Translations under genes and position numbers: made by a program | From: Salminus brasiliensis | Taxonomy: Eukaryota > Chordata > Actinopteri > Characiformes > Bryconidae | Reading direction: 5' to 3' | Assembly: GCF_030463535.1 (NCBI RefSeq) | Contig: NC_132898.1 | Coordinates: forward strand, 23,039,662-23,103,661 | DNA: 64,000 nucleotides | Part shown: positions 25,001 to 35,800 of the stretch, piece after piece | How positions within the stretch are numbered: position 1 is the first letter of the stretch | Layout: the number at the start of each line of letters is the position of its first letter | Notes under the pieces: model-generated | What the model was told of the DNA's origin: nothing | The model's input: the letters and a program-made list of their open reading frames with translations, nothing else | The model's database searches: none

Positions 25001-28000
25001 CCAAAGCCAGAAGAACAAGAACGACGAGAGCTCTTTGCATCTCGCTTTCTTCACAGTTCTATCTTTGAGCAAGACTCAAGGCGACTTCAGCATCTTGAAC
25101 GAAAGCATGAAGATTCTGAACATGGCTATCCTGCCCAGCAAGGCCAAACGGATGGCCAGCCTGATTCTGAACCAGTGGTTCTCTTCCATGATCGCTTTAT
25201 GGAGTTAACAAGGCTGCAGCAACAGAAGATGAAAGACCAAGCTCAGCAAGAGTCAAAGAAAGAGGAAAGTGTAGATGAGAAAGTTAACAGTAAATCAGAG
25301 GAGGAAGAGGAACCAACCCAACAAGGCAATACTGCTGAATCTAATGTACAGCAGACTGAAGTTAAACCCATCAGCCCTGTGCAAGCTCTTCAGATAAGCC
25401 CTGTCCAAACGCTTAATGTAAACCCTGTACAAGAAACTCCGATTTCCCCACCTGTTTTGACAACTAAAGAGATGTCCCCAAAACAGGAAGCATGTAATGT
25501 CGAGACCCCTTCTCCTAAGCAGGTTGATCTACCAGTAAAGGAAGAAAAGCAGCCTGAACCGCTCTTGGCGACTCATCCACTCCCTCAAGAAACATCAGAG
25601 TCAAATAGCTCCGAATGCCAGGAGGTGAAGCCTTTAGTTAATGAGATGAAAGTAAACCCAACTAATGTTGTGGAAATAACTAATAGAGATGTTGAGCCGC
25701 TCTCCAATAGTGAAATGCAGACTGCTGACCCACAGGTTATCTATGAACCAGAACCTGAGCCACAAACCAAGCCCCCTGAGCTACAGAATTCTCCATCCCC
25801 TATGACTGTCGATGAAGCAGACAAGTTGGAAAAACAAGAGCCTGTAGCCAAAGGAACTGAACCTACAGTCAAAGAGGTTGACTCTAAATGTGCTGATGGT
25901 TATGGAGTGGAGGAACCAACCTCTCCTCCTCCAAGGTCAAGAAATAAGAAAGCCAAGGCCTCACCTCCCACACCAGTAGTCCCTTTGACCTCGCCAAACA
26001 CACCAGATAAACAAAGCACCCGCAAGAGTGAACGCATTGATAAAGAAAGGCATAAACGTTCATCTTCTCCAAGAGGGGAGTCATCTAAAGCAATTTCAGA
26101 CAAGTCAAGCAAGTCTCCCATCCATAGTCTTGACCCAGAGCAATCTGTGGAGCAAAATGCTCCTCCTGTAAGGGCAAGGCGCAGGAATGTACGTTCTGTT
26201 TATGCAACTGTAGTTGAGGGTGAATCTGGCCCGCAAACTGGCAAGGATGTTGAATCACCACGCAGTGCACGCAAACGTGGTATGGACAAAGATGGCGGAC
26301 AACAGCAGCAGCCTGAACCAGACAGCCTTACTGTGCCAGCAACTTCAAGACGGGGACGTCCACCCAAGAATCGACGCCAAGGAGATGAATTTCTAGCTGG
26401 AAAGAGTGAGCGGTCAAAAATAACAGAGACCAAAGAGATGGACATAAATGAAACTGGAAATAATGAAACGGTCACTAAAGTGGGCAAAGGAAAACATTCC
26501 CCCTACGTATCCAAAACAACAAATCCGAGTCCCTCATCTGTGTCTGGACTTGGGAAAAAAGGAGACAAAACAGATAAAGTGCCCGAGGCAAACGCTCAAA
26601 AAATAGAGCCTACGGAGATGGATATGGATTCTCAGGACAGCACAAACCAGCGTGAACGGGATCCTTCAGGTGAAAATAAGTCAAAGGAGGAACATAAACC
26701 ACAAGGTAGTTCTGAACTAAAGCAAGAGAAAGACCATGTAAATCAAATGGAGAAAGACCCTGGAGGCCAAGAAAAACATGAACCAATACAAGAACATTCT
26801 TCTTTGGATAAAAGCGGAAGGACTAAAACAACTCGAGTAAACCGCAGTTCAAAGCTAATGACCGAAGATAAATCTCTTGGTCTCAAAAATCTCAGAATCA
26901 GGCTTGATGTGACAGAAGTAACTGTAAGGCTTCAAACGGGTGAGAATGAATCTGGACATGATGAGTCTCCTAAAAAGACTGTGCCAGTTACATCCCCCAA
27001 AGACCAGTTACTGGAACCTAAGTTTGTGAAGGATGTTGTGGACGATGGAAATACTAAAGAAGAGGCTGTAATGGCTCCTGCAAAGGTCAAAGATCCTCAC
27101 GAGGCATTGTTGTCACGTCAGATGGAGCTTGAACAAGCTGTGGAGAACATTGCCAAGCTTACAGAAGATCCTACTCCACTTCAATTCAAAAGCCCAACAG
27201 AGACCCAACCCCCTTTATCTGAACGTGTAGAGGAGCCTGTTCAAGAAACAGAAGACGAAAAACCTGCTAATCCTGCTAGTGAAACTGAACTTGCTGCCGC
27301 TATTGATTCCATCACGTCTGAAGAGGTGTCTTGCAATCTGCCACAAGACCCAGTCATCAGCTCTGTCATAGATACAGACCCTGATATTCAGACTTTAGTC
27401 CCAGACGCTAAAGTTGCTGAAAGTAACTCTGGCACTGTCCAGGAGGAGACCTCCAATGCAGGAACCCCTAGAAAAGGTAAAGGCAGAGCAAAAGCCCAGA
27501 AGAGAGCCAAAGGTCAAAAGGCCAGTGTAAACAAGAAAGAAGCAAGCAAAGAGATACCACTGGATCCAGAGAGTCCCTCTGTGAAATCTCTAGAATCCAT
27601 CCCAGAGTTACCAACGGTCACCGAGTCTTCACCACCAGTTACTACTACTGTTATTACTCCTTCATCTAAGCAGGATATGAACTTGACAACTAATGTCCCT
27701 GATGTCCCAAAAGCAACAGAGGTTCCTCTGAAAGAACAACCTGATCTCCCAAAGTCCTCTGGTCCAGTAGCCAATAAAAGCCCAACTTCCCTCAAACATC
27801 TGTCCAATCCTTATGAGTGCACATCCCCTTCCCTGTCTCCCACAAGTATTTGCCTCAAACCTTCACAGCCAAGACTCCCAGTTTCCCCTACAGACCGGTT
27901 GAATCAACCCAAAGAGACTGCGGTACTATCCCCTTCAGTAACACCTTCAGTTCCAACAGAGAATCCGGCATTACTCTCAGATTCCTCTCCCCATGATGCC

Positions 28001-31000
28001 AACACCAGTGATTTGCGTAAAATTCTTACCAAGCCAAGAAGTATACCTATCCCAGATATTAGTCCAATTCCTGGGAGCATGCATGTAAGGGAGAGCGATG
28101 CCAAGGGTGCACCACATGAAAATAGGCACATTTCAGCCCAACCAGTAGTTCGACCACCAGCCTCCTTGCCATCTCCAGAGGCAAAGCAAGTCTTTAGTGA
28201 GAAGTCGGTCATTTCGGTCATTGCCTCCACGGCTACCTCAGTCATTAGTCGAGTTGGCAATTCCTCAGAGTCTGAGGAGAAGCCTAGCCTTCCAATCGGA
28301 AATCCTTTTGTTGAGAAACAGCCTCCAAAACAGATGTACCAACCAAGCATGGATGACAGTAGCGCCTATCATGGCCCAACAGTTGGAGAGGAAGGTGGAA
28401 ATGCAGGTCGCTACATAGTGGAGAGCACATCCCTAAGTACAGGCCCTACTGCCGGACTCCGGGTGAATACCTCAGAGGGAGTGGTAGTGCTGAGTCACTC
28501 GGGACAAAAAATTGAGGGACGACAGCGGATTAGTGCCAAAATCAGTCAGATTCCTCCTCCTAGTGCTGTGGATATAGAATCACAGCAGCTGGTGTCCATG
28601 CCCCAGATCAAGCAAGACCTTTACAGTGCCTCTCAGCCAGCTACACCTAAGGGTTCCTTACCTCCTTCAGACCATGGTCATGCTTTGAAGTCACAGCCAA
28701 ATGTCCCTTCTATTAAGCAAGAAACTGGGTTAGATAAACTAGATCCATATACTTCACTTCAGAGTGGGGTTGTAAAAAGACTACAGCAGACATCTGGACC
28801 TTCACAAGTAATGGGTTTCCATCACACAGACTATGGTATGGTGATGAAACATCCCAAAAAAGGAGAAGGAAATGAATCTCTTAATGTGGAAAGTGTGAAA
28901 CCTGCGTGGGTGTCAACTATCAGCCCTGCCATAAGCCCTCACCTGCCCTCTCCAGCTGGAAATCATGTTGGGTTTATAGCAGGCACCCCTACAGATAGAG
29001 CCCCTTCACATATTCAGTCCAAACAAGAACCACGGTCCCCACGGAAATCTGGGCACCCCCATTCCCCCTTTGTGCCTTCTTCAATTGGCTCTTCATCTCC
29101 TAAAGGTGTTTCTATGGTATTGCCCACTGGTTTGTCCACAATGTCTCAGTATGTCCCAAATGTACATCACTCTGAACAGTCAGTGATCATGCCCCCTCAC
29201 AGTGCACATGGAAACCTTGGAAGAATGTCCCCTCACCGCGTAGGTCAGACCATTCCCATCGGTCACCTTTCTCAGGGAGAGGTGCGAGTTAACACGCCAC
29301 CGCTGTCGATAATGAACTACAGCATTCACACCGATGGCCTCGGCTCAACCTGGCCCCCTGGTCAGCAGCGCCCAACATCTCCCCAGGCTGTGGGAAACAG
29401 AGAAATGGTCCTCAAAGTTAATCCAGCCAATACAAGAGGCCATGAAGGAGGTGAGGATGAAGCAAGACGATTTCACCCAGCAATTGGAAGACCACCAACG
29501 ACTCAGCTGAAGCCGGAGTCAATACCAGCAGAATACCGTGGGCCGATTCACAGTGGACTGCCACTGGAACGATTTAATGTGTCACCAAGAGACATGCGAA
29601 TGCTAATGCATCATCAGCAGGGGGAGCGCCCAGCTGCAGAGCTTCATCAGGGACATATTGCTGAGGCAGTCCCTCCAACCTCAACCCCCACCAGCATTAC
29701 GTCATCTCATTCTCCACGAGCACATCTATTACAAAAGAGTGTGGCTGACAAGGATGCTCTGAAACCGTCTGAATTGAAGAGGAACACGTCACCTTCTGGA
29801 AAAGATGGAATGATGGGAATTAGAGGTGCAGTGCCTTCCATGGCCTCTCCCCAGCGGGTACAGCTTATTCCCTCAGGAGCTGTGCCACCCTATTCTGAGT
29901 ATTCAACGATGTACACCAACTTGCGCACTGTCCACTCACAGTTTCCTGAAAGTTCCCCTTTAGCGATTGCGCAACCTCCTCGCAATATAACTCCCTCACA
30001 GGTGGGTAAAACTCTCATGCTAAAATACTTGTGCTGCATATTTCAGATTTGAGCTGCGCTGACGTGTTTTTGTTTTTGTCCTGCTAAGGGTGTTCAAGAA
30101 TCAGACCACAGTCAGGTACAGACTGAAGGTAAAATGGAGCATGTTGGACACCAGCAAGTCAGCATGGTGCAGCTTCTGACGGTACGTTATTCAGACCAAA
30201 GTGTTAAACACTTGGAAGAAATGTTTTTCTCCAGGGGACGTCCAAGGGAGGTTAGAGTATAAATAAAGGGTTCACTGCTGATTTTTGATTGGAGGTTTTC
30301 TCTATATTTGTCGAAACAGAAGTACCCAATTGTGTGGCAAGGCTTGCTGGCATTAAAGAATGACACTGCAGCTGTCCAGTTGCATTTTGTGTGTGGAAAC
30401 AAGTCTCTTGGCCTTCGATCTCTTCCTGTGCCAGAGACTGGCGCTCACCTCCGTATTGTTCAAAGGATGAGGTTAGAGACTCCGCAGCTTGAGGGAGTGG
30501 CTCGCAGAATGACTGTAAGTTCCTAAATTAAGTAAGACTTTTTATTATTATGTTGTTTTTAGGGGGCACAGGAACATTTATTTATTTATTTATTTATTTT
30601 TGTCCATCCTTTTGTAGGGTGAGAGTGACTTCTGCCTCTTGCTGGCCATGCCCTGTGGTCGTGATCAGGAAGATGTCGTGAGCCAGACGCAAGCCCTCAA
30701 ATCGGCTTTCATCAACTACTTGAAAGCCAAGCTAGCTGCAGGCATCATCAATGTGCCCAATCCTGGCTCTAATCAGGTATGTGCTTATTGTTCATATTCA
30801 TGATGCCCAGTTTGGGATGTGATGAAGCATGCAGATACATTTTGTTACTTCTGAAACATCTACAACTTCTTAATATGTTTAACTTCAGTATTTAGACATG
30901 TTGTTTTAAAAAGGTGTTGAGATGAAAGTAGTAAGGAGGTATTAATATTAAAACGTTATGCCCCCTCCCCCCCCTTCCTTTTTTTTTTTTTTTTTAGCCT

Positions 31001-31129
31001 GCCTACGTGTTGCAGATATTTCCTCCATGTGAGTTTTCAGAGAGTCATCTTTCACGACTCGCTCCTGATCTCCTCAGCCAGATCTCCAGTATCTCCCCTC
31101 ATCTTATGATTGTCATTACCTCAGTGTGA
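12578..31129 (+). CDS. spen: Spen / Msx2-interacting protein (SHARP) transcriptional repressor
   Basis: Fifteen exons join in phase: 12578-12660, 14316-14636, 20165-20650, 20960-21120, 21239-21439, 21524-21675, 21780-21905, 22059-22172, 22257-22370, 22466-22566, 22675-30001, 30089-30181, 30320-30514, 30618-30776, 30998-31129 (about 3,254 aa; human SPEN is 3,664). The start MVRETRHLWVGNLP is the family N-terminus. Four RRMs lie at about 6-81, 338-412, 441-515 and 520-592. RS-rich and RE-rich linkers follow, then a long disordered part in the 7,327-bp exon. An RBPJ-interaction block (GLRVNTSEGVVVLSHSGQK) sits near 2545-2605, and the SPOC domain (YPIVWQGLLALKNDTAAVQL) at about 3085-3254 ends in HLMIVITSV. 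The family binds RNA, including Xist in mammals, and recruits SMRT/NCoR-HDAC to repress Notch/RBPJ and nuclear-receptor targets. fblim1 lies upstream on the same strand. Confidence 0.97.
12661..14315 (+). other. spen: spen intron 1
   Basis: The intron opens with GTGAGT and ends with CCCAG. Close to the donor are short tandem runs of GCTAA (12711-12748) and GGCT (13146-13163). The first 600 bases remain CpG-rich, as expected next to a promoter island. No coding exon is seen. Confidence 0.7.
14637..20164 (+). other. spen: spen intron 2, 5.5 kb
   Basis: The donor is GTAAGT and the acceptor TTGCAG, joining Gly134 to SSDSRDRAYEHS in the same order as human SPEN. No exon is supported inside. Between 14870 and 16220 a GGATATT motif recurs. 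A poly-A run lies at 18284-18310, a poly-T run at about 19026-19054, and a TIR element at 19355-19950. Confidence 0.65.
19355..19950. mobile_element. TIR element of about 596 bp in spen intron 2
   Basis: The ends are imperfect inverted repeats. The left TATCAGAATATTGATATTAT answers the right AATATTCTGATA. Further in, GGCTCAAATGACTATAGCGA then GACGTTGTAGCATGGAC on the left answers GTCCATGCCGCAACGTC then TCGCTAGTGTCATCTGAGCC on the right. Short frames inside look like noise, so this is a non-autonomous copy of unknown superfamily. Confidence 0.7.
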
Positions 31130-32045
31130 ATCTGCATTTCCTCAGACTGAGCTCTACCCACATCAGCTCTCACCCTGACTCGCCGCCTCCACAGCTGTGT
31201 TTGCATTTACAGCCTGAAGGAACTCTGGAGATATTAGTGTTGTTTGTCTGGAATCCTACATATCAGTCTTTAACTCTAGTTCGTCTTTCCTCTGGTGGCC
31301 ATCCCGTCTCTCCGAACAGCTCAAGGATTTGTCTGTCTGCAACACCACTCCGGGTTATGTACAAGCTAATTTGACCATTTCTGCTGTATTTGTATTTATT
31401 GGTGAATTTTTATTTTTTTGCGTATGGAAATTCTTTGGGAAATCAGGATGTTTTGAAGAACAAGGAAAAAAGAAGAAAAAAGGTGACGAACTGGACGCTA
31501 ACTTTTTTTTTTCTTTTCTTCATTCTTCAGTGATTCAATTCTATTAATTTTTTAAACAGATGGATAATAGAAATCATTGTAACAGACTAATGGGTTTTTA
31601 AGTAACCATGCACATTCATTGGTCAGTGCGCCTTCTGAAGAGGAAATAACGTTGGGAATGTACATTTCAGGGGATCTTCTCATCAGCCTTGCTTTGTCAC
31701 TCACTTTGCTAATCCAGATTACAGCAGACTCATCCGTCGGCTCAAAACAGACAGCCAGCTGCAGGACTCTGGAGTTTTCGGATTGCAGGACTGTAAATAT
31801 TTTAAATATTTAAAACCCTGGCAAGTTGGCTTAAAACCAGGAGAGTTGCCCGTTATTATTTTCGACCATGGAACTAACCACCGAAATCTTCAGTGGAAGA
31901 GATGAGCGAGGAACATCGACACAAAGCCGAACTTAAATTTGTGATGTAAATACTTAGACTTTTGGGCTGGCAGCTCTTGCGAGGGTTTGTTGCGGGCACT
32001 TCAGTTTTTCTTACTCAAATAAAAAAAGATCCAGAAAACTTGAAT
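31130..32045 (+). other. spen: spen 3' untranslated region
   Basis: It runs from the stop at 31127-31129 to a polyadenylation signal AATAAA at 32018-32023. Short open frames here have no family resemblance. The 3' end is inferred from the signal. Confidence 0.7.
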
Positions 32046-32543
32046 ATAACGGTCACATGCTCTCTCATTTCATTGTTTGTGTTTATTGATCCTCCATGAG
32101 AAAAATCATTTTGTGTGAAATAAATGTGTCTAACCAAACAAAAACATCAACAGTAATACTTTTGTGTTTTTGGTGTAAGAACAGAGATGGTTTTACAAGG
32201 TTTGGTTGTGCTAATTTGGACGAAGGGTTCTTCTCGAAGGACACATTGTTAAAACCATTTGAAAATTGAGGACCGGCTCCTGTGGTTTGGCTTCTAGTGT
32301 AAAATACTGTTGATGCACACTGCTGTAAACTACAATTCAAAAAGTAGCTGTTCTCATTTTCCTTCACATATCAATATCATGACATATAATGAATCATTGA
32401 CTTCTGGTGATATCTTTTTTTTTTTTTTTTTTTATTATTGCAGATTATATCGCAGAACAAGAAAAAAATCAGGTTTTGGGGAGTTTGGGCTTTCAGGAAT
32501 GTTGAGATGTTGCATTTAAAGACTTTGTTATGGGGAGAAAATA

Positions 32544-32702
32544 CACTATATGGACATCCCTGTGTAATGACTGCATTCTGCTACACCGCCCCCAGAGCAG
32601 ATAAGCATGAACCTGCTGTTTCTGGACAGTAGAGACAGTTACTCCAATTTCTCCTCAGAAAAGACAATGAGCAGGAGTCCCAGCGCTTTTGTCCATATAG
32701 TG
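32544..32702. mobile_element. MITE of 159 bp with 12-bp TIRs
   Basis: The ends CACTATATGGAC (32544-32555) and GTCCATATAGTG (32691-32702) are perfect reverse complements, and both are flanked by TA. This fits a Tc1/mariner-type MITE. It lies between the convergent 3' ends of spen and prkar2a. Confidence 0.8.
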
Positions 32703-32871
32703 TAATTTCTGCTGTGGTTTGAGGAACATATGTTGAGTTTGGTCGAGTCTGGTAACACCTGCCACAGAGGAAGAAATACAGAACAAAGCCTACTGGATAA
32801 TCCTCACATTGGGTTTAAGTTATTCAGCTAAACGGGACATCCTGCTTTATAAAAACGCTCTCGGGGCTTCC

Positions 32872-35800
32872 TCAGTGTTTCAGATCATCACTGGACCCGA
32901 ACAGCGCCACCAGCTGCTCCTTATATGAAGCGATGTTTCTCTTCATAATCTCTTTACAGGGACCCAGCAAACGCTCAAACGCCTGAACGTCGATCACTGA
33001 AAGAGAAACAGAGACACTACAGGATGAGCCACACGGAGGACAGACAGCTTCACCTAAGATACACTATGGGGGGAGGGTTACAGATAACAAATATCTGGCA
33101 AGTAAGACAGTCAGTCAATACAGACAGTCATGATTTTACATCACTGTGTTCATTAAAACACCTTCAAAGTTCTCCTCATGGAGTCTAGTATTAGGTATAG
33201 TTCTCATCCAGCACCTGGTTTAATAAATCAGTTCTTAATGATGGTAAATCAGGAGAACTGCTGCTGCAGCTGAACACGTCCCCGCTGTGCTGGCTGGGGA
33301 TGTCCAGGAGAAACCTGGAACCAAGCCTAGTTCTTCAGACTAGCTCTCAAGATCTCAACTACTTTCTTCAAACTAAGAAAAAAATAATGTAGTTCGGTGC
33401 CTAAAACGTCTGAACAGAACAAGAATATGATCTCAATTATAATTTTTAAATCTATTTGTTCCAGAGCCAACAGATGCCTAATTTTCTGGAATGTGGCCTC
33501 GCCATTTAATCTTAATTTAATTTAATTAAAGCTTATTATTAAAGTGATCATTTGTTTAATAACATTGACCTTCATTGAGTTTCCTTTTATCTAAAATGTG
33601 ATCAACCAGTGTCTGAAATTTGCTGTCCAAGTGTTGGTGTGAAGCTAATGTAGCTAACATGTAATAAACACTTGTATCCCACCAATTAGCCTGGTGCTAA
33701 CTAGGGCTTCTCGCTGAAAGCCAACGAGTTGAATCATCACTAGAAGAGCTGTCAGTCGACTGAGATTCTTCATGTCAATTCATATTTATTTATGTAGAGT
33801 TTTTCACACGAATGTTGTCACAAAGCAGCTGTATAGAGATCAGGGTTGTATATTCGGGCGGGGCTGAATATCTGAGTCTGACTCCCTTGCTAAAAGGAAA
33901 TGTCCGTGACAACATGCGCTGGTGGTTCACTGATGAGGCAATCGAGTATTTCAGAAAGGGTCTAAAGTATGGAGGCTTTTCTGAAGGAGAATTCTACCAA
34001 ACGTGAGCAAGCTCTGTCTGCAAGAACCCGCTCAGCATTCAACAAAATCAAACACGGCAAACCACCACCGAACATGGCCTTCCTCCGGTTATCTGGGCAG
34101 ACTGAATGCAGGCAGTAATTCTATTGACAGGCTAATTCTAACTATGTGCTCTGAATATCTCTGCTGGGTCGGTCATAACACGGGAAGGTAGGACCACGCA
34201 TCTGCCCTGTGATTTCTATAGGCCAGGCCAATCTTTCAGTTTACACCTGTTAGATGTTTGTTGTGCAGGAAAAAGAGACTGAAGACAAACATTTGCTGTT
34301 TAGTCTAAATCCCATTCATTTGTTTACATCTGAGATTGATGAATATTTAATGAAAAGTACAGTCAACTAATAATTCTGTAGAAATCATTATTATTATTAT
34401 GATTATATGATTTAAACTGAAATATAAATATATATTATTAATTTATTTTAATGTAAATACATGCTGTCTGTCTCAATATTCCACAAACCCATATGACAGC
34501 TCAACATTATATGTTGGTAATTACAGTACATACAAATAGTCTGCAATCTTTCATCATATGAAGCGTCTCCTTTACTGATTTTTAAATGCTCAAAAATGTT
34601 CCCATATGAGAATAAAAGTGGAATCTTCCACTGACAAAATTCTGACCCTAGTGCTACTGTAGGCCTAAATACTTTCATAGCTAAAAACAGTAGCAGTATC
34701 TCTACAGTGTTCACACTTCAGTCCATGTATCTACCTGAGTCAGAAACCACACAATCGAGTCTATAAGAGATTACTGAACACCTCCTCTTGTTCAGGTGGA
34801 GGTGTGATGAGGAGAGTGTTAGCGCTAGCAGTTAGCGGCATGCCAATTGGTCCTTTACGTGTAGCTCTAGTGTAAAATCAATAAAGCCCACTTCTGACAC
34901 CAACGTCTGGTTTGCTGAGTAGTGAAGAAACACCATGCACTCTTACCTAAACACTTGGTCTCACCCACTGCGTAGACAGACGCCGCTCTAGGTTTATTAG
35001 TGACCAGTGCCAGCTCTCCGAAATACTGCCCCCTGCTGCAACGGGCGACTTCCACCTCCTCGTTATCCTTCTGACCTGCTTTAGTCTGTGGAGAACACAC
35101 AGTGGGCCTTACTCACCAACCGTCCTTCTTAAAACCCACTTTTGCAGCTTTCCACGATTCTGGAGCTGCAGTCTTTTATTTTAACCCAATTGATCCAAAC
35201 AGAGAAGAACCGAGTCTAACACACTTCAGGTCCTGTGCTGAGAGAAGCTGGCTGGACTGGATGAAGCTCCACGAGTTCGGAGTTAGCCTACACCCCTCTG
35301 ATCAGGGTGGGGAAAGTTATCGATTCTAAGATAAATCGCTGCACAGAATCAGAATCGGACAGTTTCGCAGACTAACACTAAGTCTAAGCCTGGACTGTAT
35401 GATATTTTAATGGGAACGCCACTTGACCCCACAGACAGACAGACAGATGGACAGACAGACAGATGCTGGACACTGTGATTTACTTTGCTTTTAATCAGAA
35501 TCTTCACCACTCCAGACTCCACTATGTAGAAACAGTCTGCAGCGTCGCCCTGCAGAGGAAAAGAGCTCTTCTTATATCAGTGTGTCAAATATTTATACTT
35601 ATCAGTTTAGATTTCTCTGTCTTTAATTTAATATTACATTACGTACAGAGAAAATGGTAAATTAAATATTACATTCAATTAAATTAAATTAAAATGTATC
35701 ACATGATTAAATCTCAGTGACATCACTAAACCTGTTTAATAATCAGCTCCCCGTCTCTGAAGGCTTTCGCTCCTAAAACGTCAACAATCTTCATTCGCTC

